A stretch of 64,000 nt of DNA from Pythium myriotylum (lineage: Eukaryota; Oomycota; Peronosporomycetes; Pythiales; Pythiaceae). Shown here piece after piece: positions 29,101 to 40,304 of the stretch. Each line of letters opens with the position of its first letter. Positions within the stretch are counted from its first letter, which is position 1. Both the position numbers and the translations under genes were made by a program. Where the stretch lies: assembly GCA_023091665.1 (NCBI GenBank), contig JALJCQ010000012.1:1798001-1862000 (forward strand), given 5' to 3'. Under the pieces are notes generated by a model that ran no database searches, had not been told where the DNA came from, and worked only from the letters and a program-made list of their open reading frames with translations.

Positions 29101-29442
29101 TCGCCTCTATCCGTCGGATCGATCACCAACGGTCGAACAAGTCCAGCAAAGAATGGCGTGACGTCACCGCCCAAGGCTTCAAGATTGAGTCCAGGCAAGA
29201 GTATGAACGGTATAACAGTGCAGCAGTCGAACCCGACTCAATCCTCACCAAGATCTCTGCAGAGTCGTCGCTCACGTAACAGCAGCGATGCGTCCACGTC
29301 CAGTGACTCAGGTCACAAATCGCCAGACACCACCAGAGCAGCTTCACCAGCAGCCTTTCTCGCGCCACCTCAGCGCTATTCCTTGTCTTCTTCGTCCTCG
29401 TACGGTCTTGCAACGCCCCTCAACGCTAACTACTACTTTTGA
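26133..29442 (+). CDS. FYVE-TBC Rab GTPase-activating protein
   Basis: Predicted exons 26133-26462, 26526-26614, 26676-26733, 26798-28339, 28407-28492, 28557-28689, 28755-28820 and 28876-29442; 956 residues; introns 55-67 bp. A FYVE zinc finger follows the linker, with the WxxD element (FWKDD), RRHHCR and RVCLQCY, so it should bind PI3P on endosomes. A coiled-coil linker leads to a TBC domain with the arginine finger (ILGDVSRTF, IxxDxxR) and glutamine finger (GYCQGM) intact, so it should be an active Rab-GAP. TBC continues through LEKLLEIHLPELSIHLRE and WFMTLFTNMD. The C-terminal 150 residues are Ser/Pro-rich. The splice pattern of the short exons before the FYVE (26463-26797) is the least certain part. 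It ends 20 bp from the convergent neighbour. Confidence 0.88.
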
Positions 29443-29461
29443 TAAACACGATTCGTTTCTA

Positions 29462-31024
29462 TCACAGTTTGCGGATATTCACGAATCCTTGAGCTCGCTC
29501 GTCAATGTCGTAGCAGACAGATACAACCGCACGGGCTGGGAGTGCAAGAAATGCTGAGATCTCCACACCAACCAGATCGCCTGAGGTATGGTGCAGGCGT
29601 CGTTGGCGAGGCTCACACACGCGACCATCAACGTCTTTTGAGAAGTTCTCCGTTCGCTCGATAGATGTACGGATGAGAGCTGGCTCTCCATTCACAAGCA
29701 CTTGCAATGTGGGCTCAAAGCTTGTGAAAAATGCGGCTTGAAATTGGTAAAGTCCCGGTACCATCGTCGTGATCTGGTCGCTCGTACTCTGTTGCCATAC
29801 AAACACATCGCAGTTTGAGTTGAGAACTTGTGTTGTCCACGGGATTGTTCGCTTTGCAGTAGGTCGACCTTCCTTCCAGATCTGGGAACAGCAAACCGCT
29901 TAGGCGAATACTTCTTGCCTCCCAACAGCACACACCTACGTATCGAGCCTGATAGATCTCACTGCGAACTTGCTTGCGTATCAACGCCACTTGCTCGTTT
30001 AAGGCTTCAATCTCAGCTCTTTTCGCAACTGTCTCAACGCTTCGTCGCACGCTCTTAACAGCATCGTAGATCTTGGCCACTGAGCGCTTTGCGTCACTTT
30101 GCTGGTCTCCATTTTGGACCTGATCCACTAGCAAAGTTTTGAGCGAGGCTTGCTCGCCCTGGAGAGTCTCCACGATGCCGATCAACTCGTGCATGTGAGA
30201 TTTGAGTTGGACCAATTCTTCTGCACAAATTGCCTTCGTCTGTTCACTATTTGTGCAGAGCTCTTTTCGCATGCTGAGCAACTGAGACTCCAACCGTCCG
30301 TGATCTTCTTTTGTCCGTGATAACTTCTCATCGACAACCTGTTCGATAGTTTGGGGCAAATCTTCGGGGGCAACCTTCGACGCTAGAGAGACTTCCACCT
30401 TCTCTTGCCACATATTCCATTGTTGCATGAACTGGTTTTCAATTTTCCGAACATGCTTCTCCAGGCGCTTGAACTGTCGATCCAATGCTTCCTACTCATA
30501 ATGGCACTTGAGAAAAGTCCGACGGATAACGAGACAAGTCTATATGCACGCACGCTCTTGGAGTCATCTATAGTTATACTCGCTTGTTTTGCTTCGCCGA
30601 CAGCAGTCTTCAGCTCCTCGGACAATTTGGCACGCGTCGCGTCGATCTCGCTCCTTAGATGCCTCTCATGCGCGGCTCGCCACTCGGCTATCTGCTGGGC
30701 TTCGGCTTCTTTCTGCACTGAGAGCCGCGCATCAACATGCGCGCACACTCTCTCTGTGAGCATCTGGTGGCTTTGCAGTAAGGACTCTTTCAGCTCCGCC
30801 GCGACTTCTCTCCGAATAGCATCCAGTCTTGAATGCTGGGCGGACTCCAACGACGACAGTCGGTCGAGAATCGCCCCCATTGTCTGGAACTGGGCTGCCA
30901 GCACCACCGCCACTCGCTCAACAGCCTCTTTCACTGTGTGTTGAATGTTTTTCCAGTCGCGCTCGTTCTGGAGACTCGACTCGAGCGCACGGAGCGCGGC
31001 ATCCGCGACACCGTGGGGATCCAT
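29462..31024 (-). CDS. Coiled-coil protein with C1q/TNF-like C-terminal domain
   Basis: Three exons: 31024-30554, 30491-29940 and 29881-29462, giving 480 residues; introns are 62 and 58 bp. Residues 1 to about 340 are almost continuous heptad-rich helix (ERDWKNIQHTVKEAVERV, ALDRQFKRLEKHVRKIENQF). The last about 120 residues form a predicted beta-sandwich with a C1q/TNF-like look: a Tyr/Phe-rich strand VPGLYQFQAAFFTS, LQVLVNGEPAL, then SAFLALPARAVVSVCYD and the terminal GFVNIRKL. There is no signal peptide, so unlike animal C1q proteins it is probably intracellular. A trimeric or dimeric coiled coil capped by jelly-roll heads is the natural reading. The function is unknown; the C1q call is by pattern, not by search. 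Confidence 0.8.
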
Positions 31025-31167
31025 TTTCCTCGGATTTGTCCTTTGAAGATCGCTCTAAGTTCGTGCGCACTTAACGCATTCAAGTGGACTGAAGGTTGTG
31101 GGAAGGTTGCTTGTACTTGCCTCGCCCCAGCAGTTGGCACATTGAGCGACGCGAGGAAGCAGCAACC

Positions 31168-31780
31168 ATGGCGGCCGCGGGGATGCGATTCTGCAGGGAA
31201 TGGTGAGTTCACGACGCCGCTGGGCGTGGGGAGTAGCGACTATGAGACACGCGCTTGCTGAGGGCCACGCCTCCCTGGCGACGGCTCGGTCTCTGGCCCC
31301 CCATGCCTCCGACGCCCTCCGACTGGATTGAAAATGCACCTGCTAAGCTGATCTCTCCCGACGTAATAGCAACAACATGTTGTACCCGAGCCAAGACCGC
31401 GAGATCCGCCGCTTGATGTTCCGTTGTCGCAACTGTGGCCAGTCGGAGGAGGTCGAGGAGAACTGTATTTATGTGAACGAGATCGTCAAGGACACGCGGT
31501 AAGCTCTGGTACGCGCCGCCAGTCGTCCGCGACGCTGACGCGCTGTGTGCTATGCAGAGTCCAGCTTGACGTGCTTCCAGCCGACATCATCGACGACCCG
31601 ACGCTCCAGCGCGACTACGATGTGGTCTGCCCCAACTGCAGCCACCACGGCGCTGTGTTCATCCGCTCCCAGGACGGCGTCAAGCAGTCGACGCTGCAGC
31701 TAATTTGGGTCTGCCTCAATCGCGAATGCCAGGTCGACGAAGACGGCAACCGCTTGCCCTCGTATCGCTGGATGGGTTAG
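31168..31780 (+). CDS. RPB9: RNA polymerase II subunit RPB9
   Basis: Three exons: 31168-31202, 31370-31498 and 31558-31780, 128 residues. The first intron is 167 bp, unusually long here; the second is 59 bp. The first zinc ribbon is restored only by splicing: MRFCREC-NNMLYPSQDRE followed by FRCRNCG. The second ribbon is CPNCSHHGAVFIRSQ ... VCLNREC; its C-terminal part is diverged and lacks the usual aromatic-rich end. RPB9 sits at the polymerase jaw and supports start-site choice, proofreading and TFIIS response. The short first exon carries only 11 complete codons. The 5' end faces the coiled-coil gene divergently (about 140 bp between start codons). Confidence 0.9.
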
Positions 31781-32140
31781 AAGATAGAAACGGGCAACGA
31801 GGCCTGCTTGGAAGCGATCGGCAACGTTGGTTCAGCGAGGCCGCGATAGCAACCTGCGTATTAGAGTACTCCCGCAATACACGTCTAGTTACGTTGGCCT
31901 CGGCCGCACTGGATGCGATTGTAAAGGTTTGGAACCTCGTTGTGCAGGATGTCGATTGTAGACAGCAATGCCCTATGCTCACACGTCGCATGGATCCTTC
32001 TCCCAAACCGTCGCAATGGACGGCTCGCCGGGCATCGGATCCACATGAAGCGTCGCCAAGTCGCCGTCCATTGGGGACGAGAGTTCCTTCTCCCATCTCA
32101 CAGGCATCAGATCCGAGGCTCGCCAAGGGCGCATCAGGTC

Positions 32141-32737
32141 ATGGTGGCGACGAGCTCTCACTCGGCGAGCTCGTCGGATCCGAGCGGTCCGATCCTCCTC
32201 ACCAAGACTGATGTGGTGGACGTCAAGACTCGCCACGCTGTTCCGGAAAACAGCTCAGTGAGACTCTATCCGACGCAGATGCGATTTGTCACGGGCATTG
32301 CAAGGGCTTATGACGACGATTTTCCGCCCGAGTTGGAGCGGTTGGTGAAGAAGGAAGACTTCGAGACAGCCATCAACCAGATCAACAACACAATGAAAGA
32401 CTACTGGCCGTGCTTCTTCTGCATGTGCTGCGGCTACGTGTGCTGCCCATGCACTCTGGGTCTCTCGTTGCTCTGTCCTAACCTCTGCATTAAGGATGTA
32501 CGTCATGACGTGGCGTTGATTAGTCATGTGACTCACATCTCCTTTTGGCAGGCAGAGCAATACGTGCGAGCCCTTGTTTCGCGGATCAACAAGAGACCCT
32601 GCTTTGCTAAGGTCGGCGTCCAATGGCGGGTCGTGAGGTCATGCGGGCGCTCATGGATCGAGATATCGTACCCTGATACTACCAAACCTATCATGGCCGA
32701 GGCAAGATACAGAAGAATGTTTGCCTCGAAATCTTAA
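32141..32737 (+). CDS. CHIC/Golgin A7-type cysteine-rich membrane-associated protein
   Basis: Two exons: 32141-32497 and 32552-32737, with a 54-bp intron, the shortest in the window; 180 residues. The pattern DDFPPELERLVKKEDFETAINQIN, then a hydrophobic Cys cluster (PCFFCMCCGYVCCPCTLG), then KVGVQWRVV and WIEISYP matches the CHIC/GOLGA7-ERF4 superfamily. Members are heavily palmitoylated peripheral proteins at Golgi, plasma membrane or vesicles; ERF4-type members partner DHHC acyltransferases. The spliced join is LCIKD-AEQYVRAL. The start at 32141 (MVATSSHSASS) is chosen as the nearest ATG to the conserved part; the frame stays open upstream, so it may be longer. Confidence 0.8.
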   Translation: MVATSSHSASSSDPSGPILLTKTDVVDVKTRHAVPENSSVRLYPTQMRFVTGIARAYDDDFPPELERLVKKEDFETAINQINNTMKDYWPCFFCMCCGYVCCPCTLGLSLLCPNLCIKDVRHDVALISHVTHISFWQAEQYVRALVSRINKRPCFAKVGVQWRVVRSCGRSWIEISYPDTTKPIMAEARYRRMFASKS

Positions 32738-33277
32738 GCTGACGAGGCATGTTTGTGCAGGTGTCGTACCAAGCGCCAACCTTGACCTTTGGGCCAGGGC
32801 AAGGGTTGACCTCGAGCACCCTGAGCGCCCACACCAACTCGAATGGCGGGTCTTCATCATCAAGCAGGCGGCGAAACGATGCATCTCCGTTGATAGTCGA
32901 AGTGTGATACCAAAAATGGTTCCCAAGCCTACAAGGGGAATCGATGTCAGTCGTACCTTTCACTTCTCGACAAATTAAGTTAGCACACAAGTTCGTGGCT
33001 TGCATGTCGTTTGTTTATTTCTTGATTGCGCGCCATTTGGAGTTCTGCGCTGCAACTCAGTCATCAGCAGCGTGCCGACCGAAAAGATGATAGGAGAACT
33101 GTAGTAGCTAGCAACTCTATCGATACCCCACCAAGCGGACGGTGCCATATTCTATGATGTGCAGAGTGTCAACTCCGGCAAGTCGTCATCCTGCAGATAC
33201 TGGCAATGATACTTCGTCTCCTGTAACTTTTGTCTGTTTTAACTAAATGTGTACGTACCTTGCAGTCTTGCATGATC
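32738..33277. other. Intergenic between convergent genes
   Basis: 3' flanks of the CHIC-type and exportin-7 genes. AT-richer than the coding regions; nothing further recognised. Confidence 0.55.
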
Positions 33278-36200
33278 TTATTGGATGGTCAGAAAACCAC
33301 GCAAGGTGTTCCGAAAATGTCCTAGGCGCTGTGTGAACTTGTCTCGGTTTGCAGCTTCCAGGTTGGGCATGATCTCGGAGAACAGCGATGTGAAAGCCTC
33401 TTCAATCAGTGGATGATTGTCCATCGGCTGAGAGGAGATCAAGGACTGCTGGTACGCATTGAGCGCTTCCTCGCTGCAGAGCGTCAGGCTCAGGATTGGT
33501 CGGGACAGAGCCCACTGTGATGACGCATCGCCGTAGACTAGGAGATCAAACAGCGCATTCAATAGTGACGACCACATGTTCGGGTTGTTCTGGGCATGCG
33601 CAACAAGTGCATGTTTCGTAGGAGTGTCTCGTTTCTTCTTCATCTCGTGGTAGTAGAGTGTCGCAAGGTGATCGACTGCCGTAGCACACTGAGCAGCAAT
33701 CCCAAGATCAATCGAATTAATTCCTTCATGCAATGACTGCACGAGCTGGCTGAAAATTCCCCCGTCGAGGGCAACAACTGACGCGATCTGGTTGCGGAAA
33801 AGGATCTCCAAGAAGAAGTAGTAAGAATTCTTCACCTTCGGGTAATTCATGAGATCTTCGTGTGGAATGGACAGCACCAACTGTAACGCGACTTCTAATG
33901 CTGCATCCAGTGATTGGTCGTTGTACAGCTTAAAAACACCGAAGTTCACATAGTTCCCACCAAGTGCTCGGTACAAAATCCCAAGACACAGAGATACACC
34001 TTTGTACTTCTCTGCGTAAGGGCTCTTACCAACGCCAACCTGATGTATCCTGGAGCCATACGCAACGACGACACTGCTCAGCTCACGGAATAGTAGAATT
34101 CCGTTGGCCGAGCTCTGGTCGAACATGACACGTTGAGCCTTGTTGTAAGCGAGCTCTTGTAGGAATTTCAGTAGGGCAGTCATGGCAAGCGGATGGTCGT
34201 ACAACTCCTCCGCAGCTCGCACGAACACTGGGAAGTACGTGGGGTAGAGGAAATCGAAGATGCAACTGAATGTTCGGCGGCTATGGGTCTGCTGAACAAT
34301 GCCTCGAAGGTCTCGACACACTCCAATGACTGCCTCACGCGCTTCAGGTTGCCGGTAGCTTGGAGCTTGCATGAGCTTGTTTAGAACATCCTCAATAGGT
34401 TCCATGAAGCGTTCAAAGCGCTCAGATGACTCATCAAATGCGGTAGTGAATAGCAATCGTGCGATGGTCATGTGAAAGGTTGTGCGGTGTCTCGTGTTCG
34501 CTGGAATTGCCAAGAATGGGAATTCTTCTGCTGTGTGGTGCCCAATCAGGTACTGAACTGTTTCCAATCCGAGGAGGAGCTTTCCAGAAGAGTATCCCGA
34601 TGCGATCTCAAAAAACAAGTCGAGTGTCTTGCTGATAATGACTTCGTCTTCTCCCCAGAACTTTAAGTTGTTACCAATCTTGGTAACGATCATATTGACT
34701 ACGATCGTGTGATCCCCAAATCCCATACGCTCAAACATTCTCATATACGCCTTGCTTTTCGCGGAAACACTGTTGTCAGAAGGAGTCATCTGTGGAGAAT
34801 TGTTCATTCCTGACGAAGGAGGAGGGGCAGATGGCATCCCATGCTGTTCACCAATGTAACTCTTCCTGAAACTGCTGAAGTAGTACAGAAGCGCGAGCTC
34901 AAAATGAAGACTAGGGCGCTCTGCACCACCTGAGCTTATAAGACGATGCTCAGTTAGCTGCATTGCTCGGTAAACACGCTGAGACAAATCTGCATCAACG
35001 AGTTCGTCCCCTTCGGTCGAGCTCGCAGCGTAAGCTTGGCCACCGATAATAGAGCCGATGACGTAAATCAACCACGCCATTTGAGTCTCCAAAGCCGCAA
35101 CACCTTGCTGGAAAGATTCGTCGCTCATCCCTCCTCCGTTTTGCTCCATTATTCCACACACCTCCGCATAGCGCGCAATAATTGGGTCGAAAATTGACAC
35201 GAGATATTCGCCAGTTGTTTGATAGTTGAAGTGGCACAGAGTTGGGAGTTTCTCTAGCTGTTCAAAGAGCCCACCTTCGTCGTCAAGTGGATTATCCATC
35301 GTGTCATCTGCCGTGCACTGTTCCGCTGACTCCAAGCGTGACTGGATGTACGCTTGGATAACCTGTGGAACACTAGCGTCAAGGAAACTCGAGGTGGATG
35401 GGGATCCTGGCCGCGAGTCTAACCGCACGTAGGGAAGTGCGGCGACAAGTCTTGCCCACAGCCCAAGCAAATAGTGAGTTGAGTTCGCTGACCATTGCCA
35501 CTGACGAAATGACTTGACGGTAAAGTCAGGTGTCATATCCATCCACTCTTGGAACGACTCAACTTTCATCAGCTCAGACAACTGGTAGTTGGACTTCAAA
35601 CGTCCCAGCAAACGACAGAATTCGTGGTAGTTTTGCTGCTCGGAAAGACCTTGTTGGGTGTTGAGGATAGTACAGATCCCTTGAACGAGCTGGGAGAGAA
35701 ATCCCGCGCGGTCCTTATCGGTCGCGAACAGATTACGTCGAACTGACGCGAACAGCATCAGTGTTTCCAAGCATTTCGCCGAATTCGGTTCATGGCTACC
35801 GTTATAGTAGTCGAATAGAAGCTGCATAGTCTGCGGGTCCTGAATCACTTGGCGCCATGACGTTGGCACTTGAATTGAACCTGTTTCATCGGACGATTCA
35901 TCGGGGTTGGTGCCGATGAAATCAAAAGACAAGCACTTGATAGCGAGGCTCAATGCGGAGTCGCCCAGTCGCTGCTCTTGATCTTTCGTCGCTCCTGTGA
36001 TGTTGTGCAACTGCAGCTGCTTTAGCGTCGTGAGAGACACCTGGAAGATTCGAAACAAAGCGTCTTCACGAAAAGAAACCGCGATTTTACGATGGAATGC
36101 GACGTTGCGACCAGCCACTGGGAGGTTCATCTCCGTCACGAGCTCGTTCAAAATTTGCAACCCGATGATGCAGTGGTCTACAGTCGCTTGAAGGAACTTC

Positions 36201-36663
36201 GTCACTTCGTTCACAATCTCGCGGTGCTGTTCGTCGTCAAACCAGCCGAACTTGGTCAATCGACACACCATCTGGATGAGCGAAGTCGTCACGAATTTCT
36301 CCATGGTCGGGCCTTTCTGCGCGAGATACCCTAGCACATAATTTCCTGAAACGAGAGACGATCGAGTTAGCACGCCAGTGTTCAGCACATCCGCGACAGG
36401 GAGCACGTACGAATATCCACGCGCTGCGGCGACGTAAAGTTGTTCCAGTGCGTGGTGATGAGCTTGGTGAGCGACGTGCTCGCCACGAGCAGCGCATACG
36501 GGGAGGTCGAGTGGTCGAGTACGTACTGGCACTGCGGGATGTACTCGGCCGAGCTCTGGAGAATGAGCACCGACTGCTGCGCGTGGTTGCGCTCGCCTTC
36601 GTTGCCGCCTTCGTAGAGGACCTTGCAGAGGACCTCGAGGTTCTTGAGCTGGGATGCGTCCAT
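33278..36663 (-). CDS. XPO7: Exportin-7 (RanBP16), importin-beta family
   Basis: Two exons: 36663-36411 and 36345-33278, with a 65-bp intron; 1106 residues against about 1087 in human. Exportin-7 is a HEAT-repeat, Ran-GTP-dependent nuclear transport receptor. Family-typical stretches run the whole length: LENLCK-like start MDASQLKNLEVLCKVLYEGG, SLTKLITTHWNNFTSPQRVDIR, FDFIGTNPDESSDE, NYHEFCRLLGRLKSNYQLSE, STHYLLGLWARLVAALPYV, MAWLIYVIGSIIGG, VRDLRGI-like CRDLRGIVQQT, YVNFGVFKLYND, SIPHEDLMNYPK and QWALSRPILSLTL. The join VDI-R-NYVLGYLA matches the family. It looks complete and functional. The promoter region faces the 3' end of the kinase gene. Confidence 0.95.
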
Positions 36664-37258
36664 GGTGGCGATCAAGATTCCGTCGTCTAGACCACGCCGC
36701 GCGATCGGGTGTTGCCTCTAGGCTCGCGTCGTCTCGGGTCGCTCGTTGCGTTCTCAACGAGAGAGAGAGAGAATGGCGACTGAGAGCAAGCGCGCGCGCG
36801 GAAACAAGAGTGATGGTCACGCGTGCGTTGCGTCCGGAGAGAAGCGCTGTGGGCGTCCGGAGAGAGGTGTCGGCGTCCGAGGCGACAACACTTGCACTTG
36901 CACTTGTGGTTCGGTTCTGTTGGCGTCTGCTGCCGCTCGAACGACGGGGGGTTGACTTCGAGAGCCAAAAACCCAGCTTCGCAAACGAATAGGACCAGGA
37001 CTTCAACAGGGACAGATCCTAGTTTAGTGTGTGCGAGGATAATTTCTGGCTCCCAGCGAGAAGATTCGTCACTTCGTGAAACCAACATGGCGCCACTACG
37101 TACTTGGAGGCTTGCACGGAAAGGGTTCACTCGGCTCGCTAGGCGAGCAATCGTTACTAATATGGTACAATAATTCCTTCTCCTAACGTGAGAGCTCCTG
37201 CGCTCGGGTGGATACGAGCGGCAGGAACGGGATCCTAGTTCCTAAACTATAAGCTCGC
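36664..37258. other. Intergenic: exportin-7 upstream region and kinase 3' flank
   Basis: About 600 bp. A short GA microsatellite (about 13 bp) lies at about 36757-36770 and CA-type short repeats at 36890-36905. No gene supported. Confidence 0.55.
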
Positions 37259-40200
37259 TCAAGTGGACTTGGGCGTGTTGATCTGCAACCGCCGAGCCGA
37301 TCGAGTCTTGACGAGAGAGCCCCCTTCCTCCGACGGTGGATTTTGGACATCTGAAAGCTCCATCTCGAGTAGCTGCACAATGTCTTCAAAGCTGGGACGG
37401 CGTAGAGGATCGTGATGCCAGCACCGCCGCATGATCTTCGAGAACAAAGTCGGACAGTCGGCGGGAATCTCAGGCCGATGACCGCCTATGACCGCCTCTG
37501 CAACAGCCATGACGCTACCCGGGATATCTGTGTACGGAACCTTGCAGGTGTAGAGTTGCCAGCAAATGATGCCGAAGCTATAGACGTCGACCTTGAGCGA
37601 ATATTCCGACTTGGCCGCATCTTGTAGTACTTCTGGGGCCTGTAGAGAGAGTTATGAGTTGTCCCACTCAAATCCAGACGTAACAACAGGCACGTACCGC
37701 CCAGCATGCGCTGCCAATGTTTGTTGTCATCTGCAGGGTCTGGTCAAATGAGGGGAAAAAGTTGGGTTTCTGCTTGATAAGTCCGTCCTTTCGGAATAGC
37801 CGAGACTCGCCGAAGTCAGCAATCTTGAGCATCTCTTGGTTTGAGTCGAAAATGCAGTTTAGTGGTTTGAGGTCACTGCAACAAAGAAAGTCAGAAGATA
37901 TGTTACCACGAGGAGCATTGGTTGTTAACAAAACAAACCGGTGAATGATCGGAATCGGCAGCCCATGCAAGAAGCGCATGCCCATCGCGATCATGTGAGC
38001 ATAACGAAGTGTTCGCTCGTAGCCGAGATCATCCGTCGTATCAATCACATCTTGCAAAGTACCGCCTCCGAGATATTCCGAGAGAATGTACAAGTTGTTC
38101 CCAATGGTGTAGCACCCGTATGTCATCATAACACACGGATGCACAAGCTTGGACGCCAAGTAAGCCTCTTCTTTCATCTCTTCCAGAGTCTCGAATTGCG
38201 TGTGCTTGAAAGTTTTTACCGCAACATCGATTGTCTGTGATGCCGAGTCCTCCATAGCGCGCTGCCGCCACTTCGCCTTCAGCACAATTGCGAATGACCC
38301 TTCTCCGAGAATCTGAAGGGGTTCCTCGAACTCGATGCTGTGCGGATCGATAGCCTTCAAGGAGAGACCGAAGTCAAACGCGCGCCGACAGCGATGATAG
38401 TTCTTCAGCGTGATGAGAGCGGTTCCAACACCGAGAACGTCGAAAATCCATTGAAGTGCGAACAGCACGTTCGTGGAGACATTCGTGTTTGACTTGAGAA
38501 TAGTCAGAGTAATCAAGCTGCCCCAGCAAACGAAAAAGACCACTAGATACGAGCGCGCCACGCTGTTCAATCGGCCGGTCGCAGACATTGGGTATGCACC
38601 GCCGATGGTACGCCTGAACCGCACGTAGAAGATGAAGTTGAAGGCAAAGGCGAGAAGCGGGTAGTACACGTATAGGATGAGTCTGCATGTCGGATACAAG
38701 CACACCTCGAAGTTCTGGAAGGGGACATTCTCGTGGTTCCGGTATCCAACAAGCGCCAACGTTATCGAGGCTAAGAAGGAAAGCAGCATGACGTTGATCG
38801 TGTATGATCTGTATCGGCGGTCAGAACTCTGGGTGTCCACAAGCACATCCGCGTACGACACGACTGATCGGTACAGGTTGAATGCGATCGCGCACGTGAA
38901 CGAAATTTGACCGAAGTTGAAGAAGCATTCGCAAAGGCAGAAAATGATGCTGAGGTTCTCACTCATATGCGGGGTCGTGAGTTGCACTCGGAGCAGCGAT
39001 GTTATCCAGTAACCAGTTTGGAAGCTGCTCAGTTCCAGAACTAGAGGCATTGAGTATGTGCGGAACGACTTGAATGTGGCATGCATGCCGATCACGACCA
39101 GCGACAACCACAGTGACAACGACATCAGCAGGCAGTGGACGTAAGTATAGACCGTGAACGAAGTCTTGCCGTCCCACGATGTCTTGCCCGGTGCTGAAGT
39201 TGTCCTTGGGATCAACAAGTCGATGCCCGAACGCCCAGTCAAAGGAGTGGAGGTTCGGTTTGGGTTAGGCACGATATAGGGCATCTGAGAGCTTCCCGAG
39301 CCGCTGTTGGACCCCGACTCAACAGAGATCGAGGATTCATCTGAACCCACATCACCAACACCATACAAAGGTGAAGGTACAGTCGTCTGAGGTGCGGTCG
39401 TTGCTGGTGTTCGTGCAGAAGACTCTGTGCTCCCTCGTGATCCCGGTGAAGCGGTGGCCCCAGGAGCTAAAGTGGAAGTTGTGTTCTTGCTCTCACTTGC
39501 TTTCTCGTTGGCTTGGGTTCGCGCCTTCACACCAACATTTGCGATGAGCATAGCCGCAACAATGAACGCAGTGAGGGTCAGACCGATGCAAAGGGCAAAG
39601 ATCGTGAACTTTTTCCGCGTGCGCGCACGATGCTGATTTTTCTGAAGCATTTTTTTGCGGATAGCGTCTTGAGTTATCCTTCGCTGGATGCGCCGCCGTC
39701 GTTTCTCTTCTTCATCTTCCATGATAGCTTCGTCTTCTGCATCTTGCCGCTCCACCATGTCATAGAGCCTCTTATCCAGACTTGATCGGTAGGCCGATTC
39801 ATCACCAGGAGGAGTCTCTGGTTGGGCGACATAGACGCCGCCATTTTCATCAGTGTACGCGCGTCTAGCTGATATTGAGCGCACTACGTTGGGGCCGGCT
39901 TGTACGCCGTTAGATTGCCGTCCTTCTGGGAAATAGACCGAGGAGAACCGGTTGGAGGAGAGAGAAGAGCTGTACGACTCGAGGATTGTGCGCATGTACA
40001 TGTCGTGGTCGATCGTGAACTCGTCTTCCTCTTGCCGTTTCCGTTTCGACGAGAACGACATCACGCGCTCCCACCAACTCTGGCGTTTTGGCCCAAGCGT
40101 CGACATCGACGCTGCGGACTCCATACTCGGCAGTCTCTCTGTGCGGTCACTGGGCATTCTCGGCGGGACTCGACTTTCGATCTCGCTCTCGCTCGTGGCG

Positions 40201-40304
40201 ACGTCCACGCGGGTGTCCTCCTCATCTTTCCGACTCCTCTCGTTCTTATCTGCGAGCGCATTCGGCGCCGGCTGGGCTTCCACTGTCGTTGAATGCGCGT
40301 TCAT
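37259..40304 (-). CDS. 7TM receptor fused to a tyrosine-kinase-like kinase (GPCR-TKL)
   Basis: Three exons: 40304-37939, 37875-37698 and 37639-37259, with introns of 63 and 58 bp; 974 residues. A long cytosolic-looking N-terminus with basic, charged helices is followed by one span (FTIFALCIGLTLTAFIVAAM), then about 120 P/S/T-rich residues and seven spans (from FTVYTYVHCLLMSLSLWLSL to LQWIFDVLGVGTALITLK). The C-terminal kinase has a Gly loop (LGEGSFAIVLKAKW), VAVKTFK, HRDLKPLN, ADFGESR, APEVLQD and DVYSFGIICWQLY; all catalytic residues are present, so it should be active. TKL class is shown by the HRDLKPxN and GSxxWxAPE-like region. Receptor-kinase bigrams of this kind are known from oomycetes. 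The extra N-terminal span and P/S/T region are less usual. Confidence 0.88.
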
